A stretch of DNA of 17,437 nucleotides, from contig CAJUIH010000077.1 of NCBI GenBank assembly GCA_910586045.1, positions 1 to 17,437 of the forward strand, given 5' to 3'. The notes below the pieces were generated by a model. That model saw only the letters and a program-made list of their open reading frames with translations, did not search any database and was not told the origin of the DNA. This DNA is from an uncultured Eubacterium sp. (GTDB lineage: Bacteria; Bacillota; Clostridia; Lachnospirales; Lachnospiraceae). Positions 6,768 to 14,799 of the stretch are shown in pieces (the stretch's first letter is position 1; every line of letters starts with the position of its first letter). The position numbers were made by a program, and so were the translations under genes.

Positions 6768-8153
6768 ATGCAATTATACTATCAAATACTCGGGCTGGAG
6801 CCAGGTGCATCTGAAATCGAAATCAAACGCGCCTATTTCAAATTAATCCGGAAATACCCGCCGGAATCCGACCCGGAACGTTTCCAGCAAATTCGGGAAG
6901 CCTACGAGCATCTAAAAGATGGGCCGGCACAGGCAGACGGACCCGCCTTTTCCATACCATCGGATCCGGATGCAAGAAACATGCTGGAACAAATCGAAAA
7001 ATACCGCAGCCAGCACAATCGTGAAAAAGTACGTGATACATGCGAAGAAGCATGGAAACGGTTTCCGGACGAAATACAATTTTTATACTTGCAAAGCAAA
7101 GCACAGCGTGAATGCAAAAATACCGGAAAAGCCGTAAAAAGCAGTGAGCTGTTAGTGAAAAAAGATCCGGACAATCGATGGTTCCACCAGGAACTGGCAA
7201 TCTCCTACCTGGAACGCGGCTTTCACAAAAAGGCCCTCGGAGCCTGCGAAAAAGCCCATGCGCTCGGCAGCCGCGACCCGCAGTTCCTGCTTTTGTACAG
7301 TAATGTCTGCCTGGATAATTTCCGCTATGAAAAAGGCCTTTCCGTCTTAATCGATGCGATCCGCCAGGATAAAAAGTGGACGAAGCACGAAATGAAGCAG
7401 CTATTGGAAATCCATGTATGCCTGCTGAACCTGAATTTTCATACAGACGGAACCCATCTTGCAGAGATTTTAAACAGCTTTTACCAGGCAATCGAACAAT
7501 ACGGCCTGTACATGAAGCCCTATATACCAGAAATCTCACTTGCCATTTCCCATTTGTGTGTATATGCACCATACGGCTCAGAAGCTTATGAAAAATCACT
7601 CCAGATCTTTGACCTCCTCCACAGCCTGAGTACAGCAAAAGAAGACCAGAAAGAGGTCGACAAAGAACGGGAAGAATATTTTTACAACCGTATGGCAGAG
7701 GACAGCCGCATTGATGTTGTATTCGTAAGATATGTAAACGCATTCTACGAACTCGGCGATTTCCAGTCGTCTTTTCAAAAATTTGCCCTGCTGGATACGC
7801 AGCTATGTATGCTCGAAGATCCCGGGAAAATTTTACAGCAGGCAGAAATTATCCGTACCGAATATCCGCTGCAGTATGAAAAAATGGCAGACTTTATACA
7901 AAAACTTGCAACTGAAAAAAACCTGCCTTACTTAAAATCCAAACTGCAAAAAACGTACCAGCGGCTCAATCCGGATTTTTCCTTTGGATATTATTATAAA
8001 CTATATCCGCATGAGAAAAAAAGCATTTCGAGAACCGTAATTAACGAAAATCAGGACGAGCCTTACGTCAATACTTCCAAAAAAATCGGGCGCAATGACC
8101 CTTGTCCATGCGGTTCCGGCAAAAAATATAAACACTGCTGTATGAATAAATAA
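6768..8153 (+). CDS. J-domain protein with TPR-like helices and C-terminal SEC-C zinc motif
   Basis: A 461-residue protein. Residues 1-52 form a J domain (YYQILGLEPGASEIEIKRAY, then FQQIREAYEHL), but the invariant HPD that triggers Hsp70 ATPase is replaced by Pro31-Pro32-Glu33 (KYPPESDPERF). Residues about 70-400 are helical with TPR-like character (LAISYLERGFHKKALGACEK), suiting a client or partner scaffold. The last 20 residues are a SEC-C zinc-binding motif (GRNDPCPCGSGKKYKHCC), as at the C-terminus of SecA, where it binds SecB or ribosomes. It lacks the J-protein zinc-finger and C-terminal domains of DnaJ. AAAGAAAGGAAA precedes the ATG. Operon position after the Hsp70 points to a co-chaperone. 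Without HPD it may tether the Hsp70 rather than stimulate it, or the partner Hsp70 may be adapted to PPE. Confidence 0.82.
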   Translation: MQLYYQILGLEPGASEIEIKRAYFKLIRKYPPESDPERFQQIREAYEHLKDGPAQADGPAFSIPSDPDARNMLEQIEKYRSQHNREKVRDTCEEAWKRFPDEIQFLYLQSKAQRECKNTGKAVKSSELLVKKDPDNRWFHQELAISYLERGFHKKALGACEKAHALGSRDPQFLLLYSNVCLDNFRYEKGLSVLIDAIRQDKKWTKHEMKQLLEIHVCLLNLNFHTDGTHLAEILNSFYQAIEQYGLYMKPYIPEISLAISHLCVYAPYGSEAYEKSLQIFDLLHSLSTAKEDQKEVDKEREEYFYNRMAEDSRIDVVFVRYVNAFYELGDFQSSFQKFALLDTQLCMLEDPGKILQQAEIIRTEYPLQYEKMADFIQKLATEKNLPYLKSKLQKTYQRLNPDFSFGYYYKLYPHEKKSISRTVINENQDEPYVNTSKKIGRNDPCPCGSGKKYKHCCMNK

Positions 8154-8221
8154 GCATCCATGCACACATTCCCAAAAATCCGATATATTGTTATAAAACA
8201 ATGATTCGGAAAGGACGAATG

Positions 8222-8797
8222 ATGTCAAAAAATGAAAATTGCCAGACCAATGGCTGCAATTCCAATGACTGCAGTTCCAACCGCTGTAACTTTTCCAGCG
8301 TAAGGCCCGCAATCATGGAACTGCCTTACCCGCCTATGCAGGTCAGTGAAAAAAACCAGGTCTATGCAAACCTGCTGAGCGTCGATTACTGTGGTTCAGT
8401 ATCGGAACTTTCCGCCATTACCCAGTATATCAACAGCGAAAGCCGCCTCTCTCATGAACATTGCGCACTGGCGCAGACGATTTTAGGAATCGCGATGGCT
8501 GAAATGATGCATCTGCAAAAACTTGGGGAATTGATCTGCCTGCTAGGCGGAACCGTCGACTATGCGGCCAGGCAGCCCAACGGGCGGCTTCGGCTTTGGA
8601 CGCCGGAATATCTGACACTTCCGCAGCAGCCAGCCCAAATGATTGCCGTAAATATAGAAGCGGAACAAGCCGCAATCGCCCAGTACCGCATGCATATGAA
8701 AATGATCCGCGATACTTGCGTCAACGCAGTACTGGCGCGGATTATCAAAGATGAAGAATACCATATCATGATGTTACGGGCCTTGATGGAGGGTTAA
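8222..8797 (+). CDS. Ferritin-like diiron-fold protein with cysteine-periodic N-terminus
   Basis: A 191-residue protein. Residues about 45-190 form a ferritin-like four-helix bundle with the expected carboxylate/histidine pattern: Glu62 (SELSAITQY), Glu94-Met-Met-His97, a Glu in NIEAEQAAIAQY (136 or 138) and Glu168-Glu-Tyr-His171. A dinuclear iron or manganese site is therefore likely. The first 25 residues carry Cys at 7, 12, 17 and 22, a strict 5-residue spacing in an Asn/Ser-rich tail. Similar ferritin-like proteins are annotated in clostridia as spore coat or rubrerythrin-related; the exact role is unknown. The start is placed at 8222 because AAGGA lies 6 bases before it; the ATG at 8219 is too close to it and the ATG at 8201 has no ribosome binding site. 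The gene lies 68 bases after the J-domain gene and ends at a strong terminator. Confidence 0.75.
   Translation: MSKNENCQTNGCNSNDCSSNRCNFSSVRPAIMELPYPPMQVSEKNQVYANLLSVDYCGSVSELSAITQYINSESRLSHEHCALAQTILGIAMAEMMHLQKLGELICLLGGTVDYAARQPNGRLRLWTPEYLTLPQQPAQMIAVNIEAEQAAIAQYRMHMKMIRDTCVNAVLARIIKDEEYHIMMLRALMEG
8240..8287 (+). repeat. 15-base tandem repeat encoding the Cys-x4 periodic tail
   Basis: Codons for Cys recur exactly every 15 bases at 8240, 8255, 8270 and 8285. The units TGCAATTCCAATGAC and TGCAGTTCCAACCGC are clearly related, and the outer units more diverged. The repeat lies inside the ferritin-like gene and gives its Cys-Asn/Ser-x-Asn-x pattern. Confidence 0.6.
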
Positions 8798-8801
8798 AAA
8801 C

Positions 8802-8850
8802 AGGACCATGCTGCAGTTGCCTGACAGCGGCATGGTCCTACTATTTTTTT
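8802..8850. terminator. Bidirectional rho-independent terminator
   Basis: Perfect 10-bp stem AGGACCATGC (8802-8811) with GCATGGTCCT (8830-8839), then a run of seven T (8844-8850) on the plus strand. On the minus strand the stem is followed by TGTTTTTAAC. It sits between the convergent ferritin-like and histidine phosphatase genes and can end both transcripts. Confidence 0.88.
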
Positions 8851-8857
8851 CAAATCC

Positions 8858-9586
8858 TTAATCATGACGCGCATCCGCATGTGCAAAGCATTCACAAAAC
8901 CTCGCGGAAAACGACGGCTGCTCCCCTGCCATCAGCAGGTGCGAAACATCTCCAAAACTCCCCATCCGAAACGACGCAACCCCCTGCCTGCGTTCCTCTG
9001 TAACCAACGACGTAACCGAAGACGGCGCCGCACAGCATCCATGCCAAAGCACCATCGGCGATACACCGATCAGGTGGCTTAACAGCACGCATTCCAGTCC
9101 AAAATGGCAGAAAAACGCAAGCGTATCGGTATTGCTGTCCGTCACACGGTAACAGCCTCCCTCACGTACATAGCCATGCTCTGCCAGCACCGCGTCAAAC
9201 GACCGCACGACCCACTCGTATTTCTGCGCAACCTTTCCATCCCGCATACATGGTTCCTGCATCCACGCGTCCTTATCATAAAAAGCATTCGTTTTTGTCC
9301 AGTCCTGCGGCAGCCAGTCCCACACGATCGACTCTCCCTCTTTATCCGGCCTATGGATCCGCGGTACAAATTCCCGCAGCCAATCGCATACCTGCGCTTC
9401 CCGCCCCATCTTTGTTAAGGTAAGGCTGGCCGTATCTCTTGCCCTGCCTAATGGAGATACGTAAAATTGTTTGATCTGCATTTTAGAAATCCGTTCTGAA
9501 AGCAGTTCGGCTTCTATCCAGCCCTGTTTTGTGAGCGAGTCGGCTTCGTAGTCTGGATCGGCGTGTCTGATGATTAGTAGTTTCAT
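8858..9586 (-). CDS. Histidine phosphatase family protein (phosphoglycerate mutase-like)
   Basis: A 242-residue protein of the histidine phosphatase superfamily. The N-terminus carries the signature LLIIRHADPDYEAD, with the phospho-accepting His8 and phosphate-binding Arg7. SPLGRARDTA (residues 44-53) supplies the second phosphate-pocket arginine, and CHFG near residue 160 supplies the second catalytic histidine. Length and motifs fit small-molecule or protein phosphatases of this clan rather than a true glycolytic mutase; the substrate cannot be told. AGGAGG lies 8 bases before the ATG. It is transcribed toward the shared terminator and away from no obvious partner; the dnd block begins 99 bases upstream in the same direction. 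I see no convincing promoter in that 99-base gap, so read-through from the dnd operon is possible. Confidence 0.88.
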   Translation of the reverse strand: MKLLIIRHADPDYEADSLTKQGWIEAELLSERISKMQIKQFYVSPLGRARDTASLTLTKMGREAQVCDWLREFVPRIHRPDKEGESIVWDWLPQDWTKTNAFYDKDAWMQEPCMRDGKVAQKYEWVVRSFDAVLAEHGYVREGGCYRVTDSNTDTLAFFCHFGLECVLLSHLIGVSPMVLWHGCCAAPSSVTSLVTEERRQGVASFRMGSFGDVSHLLMAGEQPSFSARFCECFAHADARHD

Positions 9587-9685
9587 TTGTGTTGCCTCCT
9601 ATGTATTCAAATTCTTTTATCAAGTTCCCTGTATCTCCAAAAGCAACGTATCTATTTACTTGATTTACTTCCTGTATTCATTTCA

Positions 9686-10837
9686 TCAAGAAATAAATTT
9701 TTTTGCTACATTTAGCATTTCACTAAATCCACTTGTTATTATTTGCTGTTCTACATTTGCGCCCCAACTAATTCTTATCGCCTCGGAAATTCTCTGCTCA
9801 TCCAACCCCATCGCAGATAAAACGTAGCTCAGATCATAATTCATCGATGTACAAGCCGAACCATTCGATATACCACAAATATGTTTAGAAGCAAGCATCA
9901 ATGCCTCAGATTCAACTCCAGCAATACTTATATTTATAATATTAGGCATACAATATTCCAAATCACCATTTATACAATAATTGAAACCTGACTGTTCCAG
10001 AATATCCAAAATCGCTGCTTTTATTTGACACTCGTTGCGCCAATTTTTTTTATAATCGCAAGCAGCAATTTCACACGCTTTACCCAATCCGGCAGCTAAC
10101 GCTACCGGAATGGTGCCTGGACGAATCCCATGTTCCTGCTGTCCCCCATACATGATCTGTTTTACCGGGGGCAGCCTATACTTGTTTCTACGCAAAATTA
10201 ATGCCCCGATCCCTTGAGGCCCATACAACTTATGAGCACTGAGAGACAGCATATGATATTTCATATTTTTCAGTTGTGTTACTAATTTTCCACAACTTTG
10301 TGTAGCGTCTACATGAAACAAAATCCCTGTGTCCGCAAGCAATTCTCCGATTTCCCCGACAGGCTGTATGATCCCTGTTTCATTATTTACATGCATTACA
10401 GATACCAACAATGTGTTTTCACAAATACACTTTTGAATCTGTTCTACCTGAATCCTGCCATTGGAAGCAGGATCTATAAAGTCCACAACAAATCCATCCT
10501 TTGTCAGGCTTTTCACTGTTTCCAAAACAGATTTATGTTCAATCGAAGTTGTTATAATATGATTTTTTCCCGTTTCTTTTGCATATTCCCTCAAACCAAG
10601 AATTGCGATATTATTGCTTTCAGAAGAACCGCTTGTAAAAAATACTTCCTCCTCCCCAATTCCAAGCAACGAGGCTATCTGCCCTCTCGCCTGTTCCACA
10701 ACCTGACGCGCATTTTCTCCAAAATCATGGGTCCTGCTGCCAGCATTGCCATACTGATTCTTATACACATCTACCATAACATCTAGCACACTGTGATGCA
10801 TTGGCGTCGATGCATAATAGTCAAGATAAACTGCCAT
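9686..10837 (-). CDS. dndA: Cysteine desulfurase DndA of the phosphorothioation system
   Basis: A 383-residue PLP-dependent NifS/IscS-type cysteine desulfurase. Visible features are the N-terminal YLDYYASTP, the PLP-contact region TSGSSESNN, the cofactor aspartate/glutamine region FHVDATQSCGK, the PLP-binding lysine in SLSAHKLYGPQGIGAL, and the catalytic cysteine in SNGSACTS near the C-terminus. It would supply persulfide sulfur, probably to DndC, for replacing a non-bridging phosphate oxygen in the DNA backbone. Its ATG overlaps the dndE stop by one base (TAATG), so it is translationally coupled to the modification genes. This is why I call it DndA rather than a housekeeping IscS. It is the last gene of the operon. 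Confidence 0.9.
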   Translation of the reverse strand: MAVYLDYYASTPMHHSVLDVMVDVYKNQYGNAGSRTHDFGENARQVVEQARGQIASLLGIGEEEVFFTSGSSESNNIAILGLREYAKETGKNHIITTSIEHKSVLETVKSLTKDGFVVDFIDPASNGRIQVEQIQKCICENTLLVSVMHVNNETGIIQPVGEIGELLADTGILFHVDATQSCGKLVTQLKNMKYHMLSLSAHKLYGPQGIGALILRRNKYRLPPVKQIMYGGQQEHGIRPGTIPVALAAGLGKACEIAACDYKKNWRNECQIKAAILDILEQSGFNYCINGDLEYCMPNIINISIAGVESEALMLASKHICGISNGSACTSMNYDLSYVLSAMGLDEQRISEAIRISWGANVEQQIITSGFSEMLNVAKKFIS

Positions 10838-11220
10838 TAGTTTTCTCCTAACGCTAAATTTAATAAATCATCAAGATTTTTAATAAAATTTGTACCCGAT
10901 AAATGCGCAATTCCCCGCTCTAAATGCAGACGGAAATACTTAGCCAGAGTACCTGGATCCGTTGGAAGCCCCATATGCTTACACCATGCGATCATCAACG
11001 CATCGTAGATCTCACTATATTCTCCACCAAATGTATACCAAGTCATTTCTACATTACTGTCCGCATTAAATGACACTTCCGTAGGAATAGTATTTTCAGA
11101 TAAAGAGTAGCACAACGCCCATCTGCATAATACATTCCAATTTCGAATCCCTGTTTTTCCTTTTAAACGCCCCAATCGATCTTTTGCACTTTCAGAAAGT
11201 TTAATTTGTTTCATAATCAT
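10837..11220 (-). CDS. dndE: DNA phosphorothioation protein DndE
   Basis: A 127-residue DndE. The opening (MKQIKLSESAKDRLGRLKGKTGI) and the region ending LAKYFRLHLERGIAHL are typical of this small helical protein, which binds nicked or duplex DNA and associates with the DndCD complex. There is no catalytic motif. It starts 3 bases after dndD, with GGGGAG inside the dndD end as ribosome binding site, and overlaps dndA by one base. An alternative start is the ATG two codons in. Both overlaps argue for fixed stoichiometry with its neighbours. Confidence 0.88.
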   Translation of the reverse strand: MIMKQIKLSESAKDRLGRLKGKTGIRNWNVLCRWALCYSLSENTIPTEVSFNADSNVEMTWYTFGGEYSEIYDALMIAWCKHMGLPTDPGTLAKYFRLHLERGIAHLSGTNFIKNLDDLLNLALGEN

Positions 11221-11223
11221 ACT

Positions 11224-13158
11224 TTATACGTCTCCCCAAGAAAAATATCCACGCCTAATGGTAGTCTTTTTCTCTTTCTCATTATATTCCAATGTAAATT
11301 CATCTCCTATGCTTTTTTTCATCAATTTATAATAACTCTCATTAATTTCAGAATCTGTAGATAGAATGATAGTCTGTTCGCTTGCATTAGGAAAATAAAT
11401 CTGCGTTAATGCCCGCCTATGAAAAGAATCCAATCGGGAGAGCGGGGTATCTATAATGACAGGCAGCTTTTTTTTAGAACAAATTGCCAAAGCCCATAAC
11501 AATGAAATAACCATTAACTGTTTTTCTCCTGCAGATAAACGTTCTTTTGTAATCTCTTCACTACCGCTAAAATAATGCAAATCTAACGTTATTGGATCCA
11601 TTTCTATTTTCTCTATCATATACTTTTTATTTGCCAACTGCCTGTAGCATTCGGTCATTGTTTCGGCTAATAAGTCCGTTTTTCTTTCTTGCAGCCGTAT
11701 ACGGTATAAGGAAATAATATCAGTTGCCATATGTGCATACTTCAATGTTCTTTGATCAGAATCCTTTATTTCCAAAGAATCTAAAACATATTCTGCAGCT
11801 TTGCTATAATGGGAAGAAGCTGTTATAGCAATTCCGTTTAATGTCATCCGTTTCTGATATAGGTTGTTTAGCTCTACTTTTTTTTCAATAACTATTTCTT
11901 CAAGTTGCTTCATCTCCCTAAACAATTCGTTGCATTCATTTTCATCAAGATCTACGGATAAATAATGATCTATTTCACCGACCTTATTTTGAAAAACATC
12001 TCTTTCTTCCAATAATTGTTTTGCCTTTTCTTCGCTTTGGCCAAACCCATTCCCATTTAATGCTATCACCTGCAGTAAAGCCGAATCTGACAAACAATAT
12101 ACATCTCTTTGTTCTTCATCAATATTTTCTTTAATAAAATCTACAAACGCTTCTGTATGCGAATTTTTATCTGAAAATACTTCGTAGTATTCTTGCACCT
12201 TTTTTAACGTGATACGATTTACTTTCTGCTTGTGCGCTTGCAACCCTTGGTCTTGAATATCCTGTATCAATGCTTTCACTAACAAGAATGGCATTTCCCC
12301 TCCAGCCAATTCCAACAAATGCTCTTGGCTGTTATTTAACGCACAAATATAATCTGACCTTTGATGCATCATCTCATATTTTTTCTCAACCATATCACCT
12401 CCCTTGGCTGAATATTCCGCACTTTTTTGTTCCAATTCTGCTTCTATTTTATTTAACTGTTTAGAAACTTCTTCTATTTCCTGATCCGCTTTTCCTAAAT
12501 TTCGATCCGCTTCCTCTTTTTTTTCCCGCAAGCTCTCTATGTAAGCAAAATCGCGATCCTCTGATTTTTTTTTCTCAATTCTTCGGATGATCCTACTAAG
12601 ATCATGATCTAATACATCCAATACAGAAATTCCAAGCAGCGCTTTTATGGATTCTTTTATTTGCTCACTTGTATCTTCCAGTGCAAGTTCTGCAATTTTT
12701 TCACCATCAAAAAAGAAAAAGCTTGATAACGCGCTAGGCAATAAACTTTCTATATACATTGCCCAATGATTTGTCAAAAATTTATCTTCTATCCCATTTT
12801 TCCTAACCCATATTTGTTCTCTTACCCTTTGTCCCTTTCCATCCCATCCACGATGTACACAATATACTTCACTCTGCTCCTGTTTGATGATAAATTCAAT
12901 TTCAACATACGTCTGAAGTGATTGATCCTGCCTATTGATATATGATCTTAAATACTGTCCGTATGTCGCAAACCTGCTTTCTTTGAATGCTGGAGAATTA
13001 GCCCCATACAAGCTAAGCAATACTGCTTCTAAAATAGTCGTTTTTCCTCTTCCATTCATACCTCCAATCAATACAACCGATTTTTTTTCCTGAAATTCAA
13101 GCACATTCGTCGAAGCATAAATACCAAAATTATGCATAACTAATTTTCTAATTTTCAT
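11224..13158 (-). CDS. dndD: DNA phosphorothioation ATPase DndD (SMC/RecN-like)
   Basis: A 644-residue ABC/SMC-type ATPase. The Walker A motif GGMNGRGKT is at residues 32-40. Long charged coiled-coil segments run from about 180 to 290 and 390 to 440, the ABC signature LSAGEKQL is at about 541-548, and Walker B LPVIIDTP is at about 565-572, followed by a D-loop-like SRLDS. The family couples ATP hydrolysis to DNA nicking or remodelling at the modification site and is essential for phosphorothioation. I see no zinc hook (CxxC) at the coiled-coil tip. It begins 5 bases after dndC with the weak site TGAGG overlapping the dndC stop. All ATPase motifs are intact. Confidence 0.93.
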   Translation of the reverse strand: MKIRKLVMHNFGIYASTNVLEFQEKKSVVLIGGMNGRGKTTILEAVLLSLYGANSPAFKESRFATYGQYLRSYINRQDQSLQTYVEIEFIIKQEQSEVYCVHRGWDGKGQRVREQIWVRKNGIEDKFLTNHWAMYIESLLPSALSSFFFFDGEKIAELALEDTSEQIKESIKALLGISVLDVLDHDLSRIIRRIEKKKSEDRDFAYIESLREKKEEADRNLGKADQEIEEVSKQLNKIEAELEQKSAEYSAKGGDMVEKKYEMMHQRSDYICALNNSQEHLLELAGGEMPFLLVKALIQDIQDQGLQAHKQKVNRITLKKVQEYYEVFSDKNSHTEAFVDFIKENIDEEQRDVYCLSDSALLQVIALNGNGFGQSEEKAKQLLEERDVFQNKVGEIDHYLSVDLDENECNELFREMKQLEEIVIEKKVELNNLYQKRMTLNGIAITASSHYSKAAEYVLDSLEIKDSDQRTLKYAHMATDIISLYRIRLQERKTDLLAETMTECYRQLANKKYMIEKIEMDPITLDLHYFSGSEEITKERLSAGEKQLMVISLLWALAICSKKKLPVIIDTPLSRLDSFHRRALTQIYFPNASEQTIILSTDSEINESYYKLMKKSIGDEFTLEYNEKEKKTTIRRGYFSWGDV

Positions 13159-13163
13159 AAACC

Positions 13164-14735
13164 TCAGTCCTCATTGTCGTATTCATCCAAATCATCAAAT
13201 GAACTGTCTAACGCTTTTTCGTTGTATTTTATACCCAGATCCTTTTTTCTCCGTACCTGCTTTATATAATAATCAGTCGCATCTTCTTCATTTTTATAAT
13301 ACGTACATTGTATACTTTTTTCTAACAAATCCAATATCCCTTTTCTCTGATTCAAACTGACAGAACGATTTTCTATATCAACTAAACTGTACATCATCTC
13401 AAAAGCAAGTTCTTCATCCGGATATAGCTCAACTACAATTTCCCGTAAAATATCCCATTCCGATTTCTTGAACACTTCCAAACTCAGCCACTCCGGATCA
13501 TCAAACACTTTTCCCATTACATCCCTATAGATCACAGGCAGAGCATCATCAAACTCATGTTTATCCACCACCCAGATTCTTCGTATAGCCCGCAGTTCCT
13601 GAAGCGAAATTAACTCCAAATTTCGAAACTCTTCTGGTCCATGTTCATTGATGTTCTTTTGTATATTTAATAATTCCCGTAACCATTCTTCCCTCACTTC
13701 TTTTAAGTAGGGACCATGATGTAGCTTCTTATAACTTGCCTGCAAATTTCCGTTCATTTTTCGAAAACTTCTTCTTTCCCTGTCGCCCTTTTCCTCTCCA
13801 AACTTATCCCGAAATTCCAACAATGGTATCATCCATTCTTTCTCTTTATCATTTGTAATCATTGCTTCCATAGATTTATCTTTTTCTACCATCGTACAAA
13901 CCCAGCATCCAAACCGACTCTTTCCACAATTAGGCAGACCCGTTTCTACCATCATAGGACATTCCCCATCAACAGAAGCCCCTTTATATAAGGTGAGCAA
14001 TTCTTTATTAGAAAAGCCCCATGGATTCTTGTACTGCATAAGAAATATCCATACATCTGAGTCTGTCCAGTCTTCTAAGGGTGAAAATACAAGTTCGTTA
14101 ATCAAAGACGGATTTGGGCTTAATAAATCCCTAACCCGTTTCTTTTCATAGTGCTCCATCGTTTTCGCACGTCGTGAACTTTCTGCTTTCCGTGTTCCAA
14201 TAACCATAATTGCTTCCCCGTGTTTTGCAATCTGGCTTTTTACAAATTTATTAACCGGCTTAATCTTTAGCCGGTCCGTACACCAACGATATTTTTTTCT
14301 TGGAAACGGATAGCCTTTCCCTAATAAATTAACCCAGAATGTATTGTCATATTCTGGTATCAATCGATGGGTTTCAAACGGAAGTTCCTGCTCAACCGCA
14401 GCAGCCTGCATGGTCTGTAAACACCCTTGAACCCATTTGGAGATGACTGGGGATTCCACTAAAGTATCTGTATTTATTATATGTACTTGCTTATTTAATT
14501 GCTCTTTTGATAATGTGCTTAGTGAAAGCCAAACCAACTGCAATGTTGCTGTACTGTCTTTACCCCCAGAATAACCGATAATCCACGGAATCTCATCCGC
14601 CAAATATAATTGTCGGACTGTTTCCATCAATTGATCAAGACGTTCTTTCGTAATTGTCACTGACTGCTTGTCATCTCCAAACGTACGAACCTTTTCTGTC
14701 ATTTTTCTTTCTCTTTCACTTTTTGCTGTTGTCAT
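13164..14735 (-). CDS. dndC: DNA phosphorothioation sulfurtransferase DndC (PAPS reductase-like)
   Basis: A protein of about 523 residues with an adenine-nucleotide alpha-hydrolase fold. The PP-loop SGGKDS is about 56 residues from this start, after LYLADEIPWIIGY. WCTDRLKIKP supplies one cysteine, and the cluster CPMMVETGLPNC plus CWVC carries four further cysteines able to hold a 4Fe-4S cluster. DndC activates the DNA phosphate by adenylation and receives sulfur from DndA. Start choice is uncertain. A TTG at 14753 would lie only a few bases after the predicted transcription start and is unlikely. ATG 14735 has no clear ribosome binding site, while ATG 14702 (512 residues) follows a purine-rich GAAAGAGAAAG. 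It is the first gene of the dndC-D-E-A unit, with its own promoter. Confidence 0.93.
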   Translation of the reverse strand: MTTAKSERERKMTEKVRTFGDDKQSVTITKERLDQLMETVRQLYLADEIPWIIGYSGGKDSTATLQLVWLSLSTLSKEQLNKQVHIINTDTLVESPVISKWVQGCLQTMQAAAVEQELPFETHRLIPEYDNTFWVNLLGKGYPFPRKKYRWCTDRLKIKPVNKFVKSQIAKHGEAIMVIGTRKAESSRRAKTMEHYEKKRVRDLLSPNPSLINELVFSPLEDWTDSDVWIFLMQYKNPWGFSNKELLTLYKGASVDGECPMMVETGLPNCGKSRFGCWVCTMVEKDKSMEAMITNDKEKEWMIPLLEFRDKFGEEKGDRERRSFRKMNGNLQASYKKLHHGPYLKEVREEWLRELLNIQKNINEHGPEEFRNLELISLQELRAIRRIWVVDKHEFDDALPVIYRDVMGKVFDDPEWLSLEVFKKSEWDILREIVVELYPDEELAFEMMYSLVDIENRSVSLNQRKGILDLLEKSIQCTYYKNEEDATDYYIKQVRRKKDLGIKYNEKALDSSFDDLDEYDNED

Positions 14736-14763
14736 GTATTTGATATAAACCAAGTGATAATCA

Positions 14764-14792
14764 AGTATAGCCCTATTGCCATTTTACGTCAA
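14764..14792 (-). promoter_or_regulatory. Sigma-A promoter of the dndCDEA operon
   Basis: Minus strand TTGACG (14787-14792), exact 17-base spacer, TATACT (14764-14769). It begins 7 bases beyond the dptH stop codon and predicts transcription start near 14757. A short dyad TTGAT/ATCAA (14740-14744 and 14760-14764) straddles the start point and could be an operator, though the arms are only 5 bp. The promoter separates expression of modification from restriction. Confidence 0.75.
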
Positions 14793-14799
14793 TAAGAAT

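Noticed and set aside
13309..13320. Sequence like half of the palindrome (GTATACTTTTT) inside dndC
   Set aside because: Only a half-site, within coding sequence and without dyad symmetry.
14736..14753. TTG start of dndC at 14753
   Set aside because: Only about 4 bases from the predicted transcription start and without a ribosome binding site.
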